Source: Bin55 sp028819195 (GTDB lineage: Bacteria > Pseudomonadota > Gammaproteobacteria > Pseudomonadales > Azotimanducaceae). From it: a stretch of DNA of 64,000 nt. The DNA lies in contig JAPPMF010000012.1 of NCBI GenBank assembly GCA_028819195.1, forward strand, positions 186,001-250,000, written 5' to 3'. The notes beneath the pieces were generated by a model that saw nothing but the letters and a program-made list of their open reading frames with translations, did no database searches and had not been told where the DNA came from. Positions 26,939 through 35,817 of the stretch are shown in pieces; the stretch's first letter is position 1, and each line of letters begins with the position of its first letter. A program made the position numbers and the translations under genes.

Positions 26939-28927
26939 CTAATTACCAGCTACGGTAAGAACTCCCTTGAGTATGACAGTTTTTGGAGGTAAACAAAGAT
27001 CATCTTTACAGGTTTGATAGGTCACCTCTCCGGTAATTTCATAATCACCAGGCTTACAATCTTCAGTAGCAATCTCCTGGGACACAGTCAACTGTGGTCC
27101 TCGATAGATTTCATAAGACCCTTTATATTGATGTGGGGGCATCTTTATCTCCCCTACTGTTTGTAAACTATCGGCAAACTCAAAAGAAACTTCGGTTTCT
27201 CGCATCCCTTGTTCTGCGTTTCTACCAGTCGGTGCATAAATATACCAACCGTCCTGGATGTCAATTGCCATAGAAATTTCAACTTTTCCACCTTGTTGTA
27301 CCTTTTCGGGGACCAACAACTCCAACTGAACAGGCAAATCTTGGTCAGTCGGTACTTGTGAAGTTTCTTCTACTTGAGGGTTCGGTTTCGACAGGTGTTT
27401 TTCAACTGTACTAGTAATTTCTTCGTCGGAACCTAGTAGCACGTAAATTCTTCCTTGATGCCTCATGGTCAACCAGTGTTCTCGACCAGTGTCATACAGA
27501 ACACCGACGGTTTCTTGCCAGTAATTCACGTTCAGATCGACGAATTCATCCAATTCTTCATCTGACTTCCACCCTCCATTGCTTTCAAGCATTGAAAGAA
27601 ATTGTTCCTTGTAAGGCTTTTCCCGTGGAGGATATCGCCCCGGATCCTTACCCGCACTCTCAACATTGTTGACACCTTCCCATTCCCAAGACAGTTCATC
27701 GGAGAACTCGCCTCCGTTCACTGTTGCTACACTAGCGCCAATGATCAGATCCGGAGTGCCGTCGTTGTTCCAGTCATCGACGAACAGTCGAGGACCGCTA
27801 CCTGGCAACGCTTTACTACCATCTGCAGTTGCCAATAAATCGACAGGAGTATGAAAACGGTGTTCTCCGTCGACTTTTACACCTTTAAAAAATGCAACAG
27901 CCATAGATCCTTCATTTCTATAACTACCTGTTACTAATAAGTCTAAGATTCCATCTCTATCCCAATCAACAACGTAGGGAGATACTTTGGAATCTCCTGC
28001 CAGTCGATTTCCAACATTTAAATAAGGCCAGTTTTCTATGGCTTCGTCAGGCGCTGATTCACCGATTGACAAAGGTTTACCGTTGATATCCAGTAAGAGT
28101 TCTCGTTTTCCAAACCTAGGTTTCTTTTTCGTACCAATGTTTTCGCTAATCTTCAGGGCACTTCCACCGATAATTAGGTCATAATCACCATCTCCATCAA
28201 AATCTCCCATTGCTGCTGAGGAGTAAACCCAATAGGCAAACGTTTTATCTTTTGCCGGTCTCCTTGCTTTCTTTGGATCATTTGAAAGGTTTGCCAAATC
28301 AGGATTCCAACTAGAAGATGGGTCTCCCTTCTGCTTTAAGGTTTTTCCTAGCAAAAAACCATCTTCGCTACCTCTAAACCAAGTTACTTCGCCAGGGTGA
28401 TATTGTCCCGTGATCATGTCATCGAAACCGTCATCGTTAAGATCGTAAAAGTATGGAGTAAAGCCAATACAACACCACTGAGGAACTTCCATAACTGTAC
28501 CTCGAGTATCTCGCGCCCACTCAAAATTACTCGAGAATCGTGGTTCTTCATTGGTTCCTATATTTTGGTAAACGCGAATAGACGAACCCAATTCTCCCAT
28601 TGGGAACTTACTGCTATTGGTTTCAAACTCACCCACAAGAAGGTCCTTTTTGCCATCTCCATCCCAGTCCCAGAGAGCCGGTGCTGCAAGTCCATGTTTC
28701 TCAGTGAGAACGGGAGCATCGCCCGCCATAACTAATATAGGAGGTTGAAGTGTTGGTGCGCCGGGAACATCGGCACCGATAATTTCCGGAAATTTCATCT
28801 CTCCAAGTTGAATCTCGGACACTTTTGCATTCACAACTTCCTGACTGCAAACTACGAACGCGAAAAAACTACCAAGCGCGAAAAGCATTAGGAGAGAGGA
28901 ATAAACTAATAGATTCTGTCTTGGCAT
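26939..28927 (-). CDS. Secreted FG-GAP repeat protein with C-terminal DsbD-alpha-like domain
   Basis: After a signal peptide (residues about 1-33), five calcium-loop-like FG-GAP motifs are spread over residues 80-400: DWDGDGKKDLL, DLNDDGFDDMI, DFDGDGDYDLI, DWDRDGILDLL and DWNNDGTPDLI. These suggest an extracellular beta-propeller. Residues about 535-662 resemble the periplasmic alpha domain of the thiol reductase DsbD: GWYIYAPTG early, then VTYQTCKDDLCLPP with two cysteines. No membrane domain of DsbD follows. Fusions of this kind are, to my knowledge, most common in Planctomycetes and Verrucomicrobia, so transfer is possible. The protein is probably exported and may bind a partner or substrate through the propeller. 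The function is unknown. Confidence 0.75.
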   Translation of the reverse strand: MPRQNLLVYSSLLMLFALGSFFAFVVCSQEVVNAKVSEIQLGEMKFPEIIGADVPGAPTLQPPILVMAGDAPVLTEKHGLAAPALWDWDGDGKKDLLVGEFETNSSKFPMGELGSSIRVYQNIGTNEEPRFSSNFEWARDTRGTVMEVPQWCCIGFTPYFYDLNDDGFDDMITGQYHPGEVTWFRGSEDGFLLGKTLKQKGDPSSSWNPDLANLSNDPKKARRPAKDKTFAYWVYSSAAMGDFDGDGDYDLIIGGSALKISENIGTKKKPRFGKRELLLDINGKPLSIGESAPDEAIENWPYLNVGNRLAGDSKVSPYVVDWDRDGILDLLVTGSYRNEGSMAVAFFKGVKVDGEHRFHTPVDLLATADGSKALPGSGPRLFVDDWNNDGTPDLIIGASVATVNGGEFSDELSWEWEGVNNVESAGKDPGRYPPREKPYKEQFLSMLESNGGWKSDEELDEFVDLNVNYWQETVGVLYDTGREHWLTMRHQGRIYVLLGSDEEITSTVEKHLSKPNPQVEETSQVPTDQDLPVQLELLVPEKVQQGGKVEISMAIDIQDGWYIYAPTGRNAEQGMRETEVSFEFADSLQTVGEIKMPPHQYKGSYEIYRGPQLTVSQEIATEDCKPGDYEITGEVTYQTCKDDLCLPPKTVILKGVLTVAGN

Positions 28928-29011
28928 AAGTTAGGGACCTCGGTAACAACAATACTGTGATACAAAGAATTATATTACGATATTAGCTTAGAGTTATCTA
29001 CAGATCGTCCA

Positions 29012-30391
29012 ATGGAGAATACAGATTTCACGCAAACATTAGATTCAGTCGATCGTATTGTCAGGTCCTCAGAATTCGCCGTCCTCATACGCGATTGGGG
29101 CTTTGCAACGATAACGGTCGCGGTTCGCGAGATTCAGCAATCGATTCGAGATGCGCATGTTACTAATGAGAACCTATCTAACGACGACTACGTCGGTAAA
29201 GTGTCCGCATGGTTGAGCGAACATGGAAACTGTGGTTATGTCCCTGTTTTTAACCTAACGGGGACGATCATTCATACGAATTTGGGTCGTGCAATATTAG
29301 ACGCCGATCTCCTAGACCGCGCATTCTCTCGTTTACAAGGTCCGATCTCATTGGAGTACGACTTGAGAACTGGAAAAAGAGGGCAAAGAGAAAGCATTAT
29401 CGAAGAACGATTATGTCGACTCACGAACTCCGAATCTGCAGTCGTGGTGAACAATAATGCGGCAGCACTCTTACTCCTGTTGAATACCCTCGCCTTAAAT
29501 AAAAAAGTCCTAGTGTCGCGCGGCGAACTCATAGAAATCGGTGGAAGTTTTCGTTTACCAGAATTAATAGCGCGAGCCGGATGCCACTTGGTGGAAGTCG
29601 GCACCACGAATCGAACTCGAGTTTCAGACTACCGGCGCGCGATCACTACCGGCACAGCGTTACTGTTAAAGGTTCACAAGAGTAACTATGCGATAAAAGG
29701 ATTCACCCAGGAAGCTACGGAGCAAGAACTAGTCGATCTTTCGCGAAGTGCAGGAATTCCTTTTGCAGTCGACTTAGGTAGCGGTGCACTAATCAACACT
29801 GAGCGATATGGATTACCGCGCGAACAGCGACCGCAAAGTTCTTTAAAGTGGGGTTGCGATGTCGTTACCTTCTCCGGGGACAAATTGTTCGGTGGACCAC
29901 AAGCAGGTATTGTCGTCGGAAATAGTTCGATCTGTAAAAACATGAACTCAAACCCACTAAAACGGGCGTTGAGGTTAGACAAAGTTGCACTCACTTTACT
30001 TGATGAAACTTTAAAAGCGTATGAAGACCCACAAACATTTGAGACCCATGTCAAACTCTATCGTGACTTGCAAGTTTCAGAACGAATCTTACGACACCGC
30101 GCGTCCAGTGTTCAGAAACTTCTCTTGAAACAATTACCTGATTTCCAAGTTTCGACAGAACCTGTACAGTCACAAGTGGGCAGTGGTGCGCAGCCAGATA
30201 GTTTTCTTCCAAGCATCGCAGTTGTCTTAACTCATACCAGTGGAGCTGTGATGCAAAAACTAGAGCATTCGTTGCGCAATCTCCACACTCCAATAATCGG
30301 ACGCAAGCACCGAAAGAAGCTATACCTAGATATGCGGGGTGCAGAACCGTTAGATTCCCTCCTCAATGAACTCGAACAGCTCTCGTGCTGA
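29012..30391 (+). CDS. selA: L-seryl-tRNA(Sec) selenium transferase
   Basis: SelA converts Ser-tRNA(Sec) to Sec-tRNA(Sec) using selenophosphate and pyridoxal phosphate. The PLP lysine is K291 in FSGDKLFGGPQAGI. Other family marks are FNLTGTIIHTNLGRA (about 80-94), VVVNNNAAALLLLLNTLA and the C-terminal IIGRKHRKKLYLDMRG. The length of 459 residues is normal. The stop overlaps the GTG start of selB by 7 bp, so the two are coupled. It is transcribed divergently from the FG-GAP gene across an 84 bp gap. Confidence 0.96.
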   Translation: MENTDFTQTLDSVDRIVRSSEFAVLIRDWGFATITVAVREIQQSIRDAHVTNENLSNDDYVGKVSAWLSEHGNCGYVPVFNLTGTIIHTNLGRAILDADLLDRAFSRLQGPISLEYDLRTGKRGQRESIIEERLCRLTNSESAVVVNNNAAALLLLLNTLALNKKVLVSRGELIEIGGSFRLPELIARAGCHLVEVGTTNRTRVSDYRRAITTGTALLLKVHKSNYAIKGFTQEATEQELVDLSRSAGIPFAVDLGSGALINTERYGLPREQRPQSSLKWGCDVVTFSGDKLFGGPQAGIVVGNSSICKNMNSNPLKRALRLDKVALTLLDETLKAYEDPQTFETHVKLYRDLQVSERILRHRASSVQKLLLKQLPDFQVSTEPVQSQVGSGAQPDSFLPSIAVVLTHTSGAVMQKLEHSLRNLHTPIIGRKHRKKLYLDMRGAEPLDSLLNELEQLSC

Positions 30392-32259
30392 TAACTCTAG
30401 CGGGTCATGTAGATCATGGCAAAAGTGCAATTGTTAAAGCCTTGACGGGGGTCGATCCTGATCGTCTCGAAGAAGAACAACAACGCGGACTCACCATTGA
30501 TTTAGGCTTCGCTTATGTCGATGTACAGGGACACCGACTAGGTTTTGTTGATGTCCCCGGACACCATAAATTCATTCATAACATGATCGCCGGTGTGTCC
30601 AGAATGCAACACGCCTTAGTCGTGATAGCTGCTGACGACGGGATCATGCCACAAACCAGAGAACATATCAACATCTTAGAACTACTCGGGCTTCAACGAG
30701 GGACTATCGCCTTGAGTAAGGTTGACCGGGTATCTCAGACCGTTTTGGCTGAAGTTAAGGATCAAATTCGTAAATATTTACAACATACTTTTCTCAGGGA
30801 AGCTAGGATTGTCGAAATATCAATTCCGGAGAATACAGGTCTAAGTGAACTTCAGCAGACAATCGTCGCTACTGAGAATCAGTTTGTACGAAAACGTTCA
30901 AGAAGAGGTACTCGACTCAACGTGGACCGTTCGTTTTCACCGGTCGGCGAGGGAACAGTTGTTACAGGAATTGTGGTCGATGGGCAATTGGATGTCGGCG
31001 ATACCGTCGCGATTCCTAGTTCAGGTCAACAAGTTCGAGTCAAAAACCTCGTGGTTAACGGTCTCCCCTCCACGACCGCAGCCGCTGGTGATCGTTGCGG
31101 TATTCAACTTGCTGGTATAAAGTCAGTGGACATCAGACGCGGTGATTGGTTGCGCGATCATGACTGTAGTTTTACGACAAAACAGTTCACTCTCCAGATT
31201 CAAGTTCTAAAAGACTTCACTAGACACATTCAAAGTTGGACCGCTGTGCATCTCTATCACGGTTCTAGTCACACTGAGGGGAAGATATTGCCTCTACTAT
31301 CCCCTATGGCCCCTGCAAGTACCGGTCTAGTTGATGTACAGTGTGCGACTGAATTAAGTATCGCGATTGGTGATCGAGTAATCATTCGCGATATAGATCA
31401 ATCCCAAACGATTGGAGGTGGTTGGGTAATATCCACCTCAGTACCCGAAACCCGTCGCCGCTTGACCTCACGAATAGATAGTCTTGTAAAGCTTGCTAAT
31501 GTAATCGAAAATGAAGACATCCCGTGTAGCATCGAATATGCATGTCAAAACCGGATTGTCAAAGTAGAAGAATTAAGGCGATCTTGGAATCTCTGCAAAG
31601 TTGTCTTCAACGAATTGCTCAAAGAATCAAATGTTGTGTTGTTTAACGATCGAGTGCTGTTTCAACCGAAACTTAACAAACTTCAATCAAGAGTCGTACA
31701 CTTTCTTGAACAATTTCATCGTAACTCCCCATCAAGTCCGGGTGCTTCAATCAATGAAATTTGGCAAGGTATTTCCGAAGATACCGAGACTATTCGCTTT
31801 GTGCTGGAACACGGTTTGAGCAATGGAGACTTGAACTTACACACGGGCAAGTATTCATTACGCACACATCATGTGGCAGCACCACAATACAACCAACACT
31901 TATACCAACGAGTGTTACCTTTCGTCAACTCTACACAACCAGCAACAGTCGGCGACATCGCGCGAGAACTAAAAGTACCAACTAGAAATTTGGAAACAGA
32001 GATGCGACGCTTCGCAGCGGCAGGATTACTCATCAAGGTCAGTCCGAAAAGATTTTTTCTAACCAATCAGTTGAAGAATATAGCAGATCTCGTTGAACAT
32101 CTATACCAATCTGGCCCCTTTACAGTGGGTGACTTTCGAGACGCAAGCAAGATGGGGAGAATGGCGGGGATTGAAGTGCTAGAGTACTTCGACCGCGTTC
32201 GATTCACGCGACGCGAAGATAGCGTACGAAAGGTTATTCGTGCTTACGATTGCGAATAA
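30385..32259 (+). CDS. selB: Selenocysteine-specific translation elongation factor SelB
   Basis: SelB is the EF-Tu-like GTPase that brings Sec-tRNA(Sec) to UGA codons with a SECIS hairpin. The GTPase domain has GHVDHGKS near the N-terminus, DVPGHHKFI and the NKxD-type SKVD. Domains 2 and 3 follow, and then winged-helix repeats fill the C-terminal third (about 400-624), which bind the SECIS RNA. The start is a GTG at 30385 inside the end of selA; it gives MLITLAGHVDHGK as in other SelB proteins. No selC, selD or selenoprotein gene is seen in this window. The stop lies 12 bp from the convergent purT stop. Confidence 0.96.
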   Translation: MLITLAGHVDHGKSAIVKALTGVDPDRLEEEQQRGLTIDLGFAYVDVQGHRLGFVDVPGHHKFIHNMIAGVSRMQHALVVIAADDGIMPQTREHINILELLGLQRGTIALSKVDRVSQTVLAEVKDQIRKYLQHTFLREARIVEISIPENTGLSELQQTIVATENQFVRKRSRRGTRLNVDRSFSPVGEGTVVTGIVVDGQLDVGDTVAIPSSGQQVRVKNLVVNGLPSTTAAAGDRCGIQLAGIKSVDIRRGDWLRDHDCSFTTKQFTLQIQVLKDFTRHIQSWTAVHLYHGSSHTEGKILPLLSPMAPASTGLVDVQCATELSIAIGDRVIIRDIDQSQTIGGGWVISTSVPETRRRLTSRIDSLVKLANVIENEDIPCSIEYACQNRIVKVEELRRSWNLCKVVFNELLKESNVVLFNDRVLFQPKLNKLQSRVVHFLEQFHRNSPSSPGASINEIWQGISEDTETIRFVLEHGLSNGDLNLHTGKYSLRTHHVAAPQYNQHLYQRVLPFVNSTQPATVGDIARELKVPTRNLETEMRRFAAAGLLIKVSPKRFFLTNQLKNIADLVEHLYQSGPFTVGDFRDASKMGRMAGIEVLEYFDRVRFTRREDSVRKVIRAYDCE

Positions 32260-32271
32260 AACCCACCAGAG

Positions 32272-33453
32272 TCAACACTTATATTGAACTTTTCCAACTA
32301 CCGTTTCAGCGAAACGACGAGCATTTTCGATGTTCGTACCTCGTGCTAAAGCAACACCCATTCTGCGTTCTCCATCGACACTTGGTTTACCGAACAAACG
32401 TACTTTTGTGTCTGGTTGAACGAGTGCCTGCTCAATACCAGAATACCTAACGTTGTTTGACACGCCGGTCACACTTATGACATGACTAGCACTTGGTCCG
32501 TAGCACTCGATATTGGGAATAGGTAAACCCAAAAAAGCGCGGGCATGGAGCTCGAATTCTGACAAATCTTGACTAATCATCGTGACCATACCGGTGTCGT
32601 GTGGCCGCGGACTTAACTCACTGAAATACACTTCTTCACTTTTGATAAAAAACTCCACACCAAACAAACCATAACCACCAAGTGCATTTGTCACCTGGGT
32701 TGCGATCTCTTGACATTTTTTTAAGGTTTCAGGTTTCATCGGATGGGGTTGCCATGACTCCTGATAATCACCTTTTTCCTGTCGATGTCCAATGGGTTCA
32801 CAAAATGATACCCCATCAATGTGTTGTATGGTTAGAAGAGTTATCTCGTAATCAAACTCAATGAGTTCTTCGACGATTATTCGATCGGCTGAACCCCTGG
32901 TATCTTCATGGGCAAAGTCCCATGACTTCCAAGCATCTTCAGGTGTTCGTACGGTCGATTGTCCTTTACCTGATGAACTCATCACGGGTTTGACCACACA
33001 AGGTAGTCCGATCTCTTGTAAAGCTTGTGAATACGCTTCTTTAGTATCCACAAATCTATAGTTCGACACCGGTAACCCTAATTGATCAGCCGCAAGATTT
33101 CGAATCCGCTCTCGGTTCATCGTGGTATCTACGGCATTTGCCGAGGGTACTACACGAAATCCTTCGGCTTCAAGCTCGACCAACGCCGAGGTCGCAATTG
33201 CCTCAATCTCTGGAACAATGTAGTCAGGTCGTTCTCTTTTGATAACTTCCAGCAAAGCATGTGAATCTTGCATATTCATCGTGATTGAGTGATGCGCCAC
33301 CTGCATTGCAGGAGCATGGGGATACCGATCCACAGCAATCGTTTCGACTCCAAGTCGTTGTAATTCAATGACGACTTCTTTGCCTAGTTCTCCACTTCCT
33401 AGTAGCATCACTTTGGTAGCGTGCGGGGCAAACGGTGTTCCGATTTGACGCAT
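32272..33453 (-). CDS. purT: Formate-dependent phosphoribosylglycinamide formyltransferase
   Basis: PurT is an ATP-grasp ligase that uses formate directly to formylate GAR in purine synthesis. The N-terminus has VMLLGSGELGKEVVIELQRLG, then YIVPEIEAIAT. The ATP-grasp core has PCVVKPVMSSSGKGQSTV and the metal-binding GYGLFGVEFFIKSEEVYFSELSPRPHDTG. The length of 393 residues equals E. coli PurT. It is convergent with selB and has 400 bp of non-coding sequence upstream. Confidence 0.97.
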   Translation of the reverse strand: MRQIGTPFAPHATKVMLLGSGELGKEVVIELQRLGVETIAVDRYPHAPAMQVAHHSITMNMQDSHALLEVIKRERPDYIVPEIEAIATSALVELEAEGFRVVPSANAVDTTMNRERIRNLAADQLGLPVSNYRFVDTKEAYSQALQEIGLPCVVKPVMSSSGKGQSTVRTPEDAWKSWDFAHEDTRGSADRIIVEELIEFDYEITLLTIQHIDGVSFCEPIGHRQEKGDYQESWQPHPMKPETLKKCQEIATQVTNALGGYGLFGVEFFIKSEEVYFSELSPRPHDTGMVTMISQDLSEFELHARAFLGLPIPNIECYGPSASHVISVTGVSNNVRYSGIEQALVQPDTKVRLFGKPSVDGERRMGVALARGTNIENARRFAETVVGKVQYKC

Positions 33454-33853
33454 ATCTATTGATCTTGTGGGTGAATTGAGACGGTTGAGTGAATCTGTAA
33501 TTGTAGTTTTATCATAAGACTGTTTTCGACGATGACTTGTTAAGTTGCATGAATGTTTAGTAAACGTACTGGAATTGACGACAAAACTAAAAAAGTAGGG
33601 AATGAACTTACTAAATTACTTTTCGGGTGAAACAGGTTAACCAACTTCGATGATCAATTCTTCAAAGTTTACCAACTTAGACAGGATTAGTTAAGTTTTT
33701 GTTATCGTCGAGTGTATGTTCAAAACAAATTCAGTGGTGTCATTGTGAGCGAACGCATCGTGGTTCACTTCTAGCTGTAATGATCCTATTGAAGTGTGGT
33801 GTTTCCTTTAACTGTCTGTACGATTTATGACGAATTCTCGCGAATCACAACGG
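33454..33853. other. Non-coding gap upstream of purT
   Basis: These 400 bases lie between the end of the cysteine-rich protein gene and the purT start, both on the minus strand. No open frame of credible length, RNA gene or strong hairpin is visible on either strand. The purT promoter should be here. No purine riboswitch-like structure could be recognised by eye. Confidence 0.45.
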
Positions 33854-35251
33854 TTATTGGTAGACATCATGGCGCATTGCGACGTCTTCGAAGGTCGCGA
33901 TCGCTTCCAACATAAACGGAGTGAGTGCTTCTTGTTTTAATTTGTTAACGATCTCTCGACAACTGGGTGGTTCAGGGATTGTGTCTTTGTCGTCCCGAGA
34001 GAAGATTAAATAGGGAGGCGCACACAAGTGTTGTACTAGTACGTCGTGATCTAAACTGGGCCAGACGATTGAGCGTAGTAATTCCTGGCCGTTTGATTCA
34101 ATGCTGAGCAGATCTCTCCGGTCATCGCAACAAAGATCTTTTGAAAACAATTGTATGATGTGACGTAGACGATCCACCGTGGGTGGGTGCTTACGAAACA
34201 ACTTGAAGGGTTTAAACACATAGGTATACCAATCAGCAAAGCGACCATATTCGTGTCCGTGTTGAGACAGCCCAGCGGCTTCATCGCCTAAGTGAGCTGC
34301 TAAATCGATCAACGGTTCATGCCAACGAGTCATGCTGGAATAAACTGTGGATCCTCTTCTCCTACCCGCATACTGTTCATTGCCATCGACCCGAAGTGCA
34401 TGAATTTGCTCACGCAATTCGGTATTGCCTGACGACCACAAATCAATAATGGGGTCAAGGCTTTCACACTTTCTATCTAACCAACGTTTTTCTAAAATTT
34501 GTATCCACTTATTACGGTCTTCCTGAGTTGAATTATTCTCTTCCTTGTAGATTTGATAGGAGAGCCCTCCAGACCCATAGGATTGTATATGTTCATCACG
34601 GTAGCAGTGCTGAGTTATTAGTGCATAATTATGAATTGCGTCGGCATGGCAAGTGTCGTTGAGTTCCCATTTATTCTCAGAATCCCAGTCGAGTTGACAC
34701 TCAGGACGCGCCAGCACCTCTTGAACTCGCATAAAATCGCCTACTGGATCAGTAAATATTCGTTCAAAGGTGAAAGGGTTTTCGATGGAAACGAATGCAA
34801 GCGGATTGGAATAGAATGTATTGTCCGTCCCCCAATGATATGGGTTAATTGAGTTGAGATGTCGTTCTAACGCAGTTCGACATTTTTCACTTCCTATCGC
34901 CTCCCAAGCATCCCAGTGGCTTTCCCTAATTTTACGCCACGTTTTCCAGGATTGATCCCAATACCAGTCGTAAGGTGGGAAATCATTAACCCTACAGGCT
35001 TCACCGACGGATCCAGGTGGATAATCAACTGTGGGCAATTTCGGTATTTCAAGCGTTTCTGGTTGTGAGCTGACATTTTCAGGGATTGGAGAAATGGTTG
35101 CCACGACAGGTTGGATTTCAGGTGTGAAAGATTTATCTTCTGAGATCAAACGGGGGTAATTTAAAAACACAAGAACTCCCACGCCTAGCGCGACAAGACT
35201 AAGGAGGCTTCCAACGCCTATCCATAGTTTTAGCCGTCGGTTAGTTTGCAT
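33854..35251 (-). CDS. Unknown membrane-anchored protein with a large cysteine-rich exported domain
   Basis: I do not recognise this protein. I start it at the ATG at 35251 (465 residues) rather than the GTG at 35356, because a perfect TATAAT (35370-35375) lies only 14 bp before that GTG, leaving no room for a leader or ribosome site. One membrane helix (about residues 10-30) follows a basic N-terminus, so the rest is probably periplasmic. That part begins with a proline-rich linker and then has a tryptophan-rich stretch (PPYDWYWDQSWKTWRKIRESHW). It holds ten cysteines, including a CC pair, spaced as if for disulfides. Two helical segments (around LIDLAAHLGDEAAGL) recall Sel1-type repeats, but not convincingly. 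It lies alone between purL and purT. Confidence 0.55.
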   Translation of the reverse strand: MQTNRRLKLWIGVGSLLSLVALGVGVLVFLNYPRLISEDKSFTPEIQPVVATISPIPENVSSQPETLEIPKLPTVDYPPGSVGEACRVNDFPPYDWYWDQSWKTWRKIRESHWDAWEAIGSEKCRTALERHLNSINPYHWGTDNTFYSNPLAFVSIENPFTFERIFTDPVGDFMRVQEVLARPECQLDWDSENKWELNDTCHADAIHNYALITQHCYRDEHIQSYGSGGLSYQIYKEENNSTQEDRNKWIQILEKRWLDRKCESLDPIIDLWSSGNTELREQIHALRVDGNEQYAGRRRGSTVYSSMTRWHEPLIDLAAHLGDEAAGLSQHGHEYGRFADWYTYVFKPFKLFRKHPPTVDRLRHIIQLFSKDLCCDDRRDLLSIESNGQELLRSIVWPSLDHDVLVQHLCAPPYLIFSRDDKDTIPEPPSCREIVNKLKQEALTPFMLEAIATFEDVAMRHDVYQ

Positions 35252-35356
35252 GTTGACTACTCGCTTTTGTCCTTTTCGTCCGCGCAAGAAACGCAAAAAG
35301 AGCAAGTACTTGAGCAACTTATGGTCACTAGTGGAACCTCTTGCAGTTGCGTTCAC

Positions 35357-35817
35357 AAAACTAAAACTGATTATACGATAAATTCAAGGGAGACAAAAAG
35401 TCGATGGTGTCGATGGTGAAGAGAAGGATATGGCTATCTTGTTAATAAATTTACCACCAGATTAAAAAGTACTTCAAAGTATTCATACTTCCATAGAGAC
35501 AAATCGTCGCGGAACAATGACCCACCATTGAGCAAGCAGCGAGTTTTTAACGCAACGATAGGTTCGTATAAGACTGGATTTTGTTGAGGAGATTAAGGTG
35601 AGGATTGTTGTGAAAGTTCATGTTATTGGACATCTATTTGAACTTAGTACGAAGCATTAAAAACCGTAAATTCTAGTGTTTAAGAGCACGATAAAATCGA
35701 AACTTTACAGAGCGTTCGAGAACCTTACAGGATTAAAACACATACTCTTGGTGCAGCTGTGTATTTCTTGTTTAACTCGCCAGCAGTTGTCTGAACTCGT
35801 TATCTAGATTGCTAAAT
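35357..35817. other. Non-coding gap between purL and the cysteine-rich protein gene
   Basis: This 461-base region lies downstream of the purL stop and upstream of the membrane-anchored protein gene, both on the minus strand. It contains the TATAAT described for that gene. No RNA gene or intact larger frame is visible. A plus-strand 20-codon frame with a good ribosome site (GTG at 35598) is the only possible coding remnant. Confidence 0.45.
35370..35375 (-). promoter_or_regulatory. Perfect TATAAT -10 box for the cysteine-rich membrane protein gene
   Basis: TATAAT reads on the minus strand. A TTGTCT hexamer 15 bp upstream matches TTGACA at four of six positions. The predicted transcript would begin near 35360 and leave about 110 nt before the preferred ATG at 35251. 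Confidence 0.4.

Noticed and set aside
35598..35660. Plus-strand 20-codon frame with GAGGAG seven bases before a GTG, reading MRIVVKVHVIGHLFELSTKH
   Set aside because: Too short to support, no homology I can name beyond a vague GHLF motif, and it ends at once. It could be a gene remnant.
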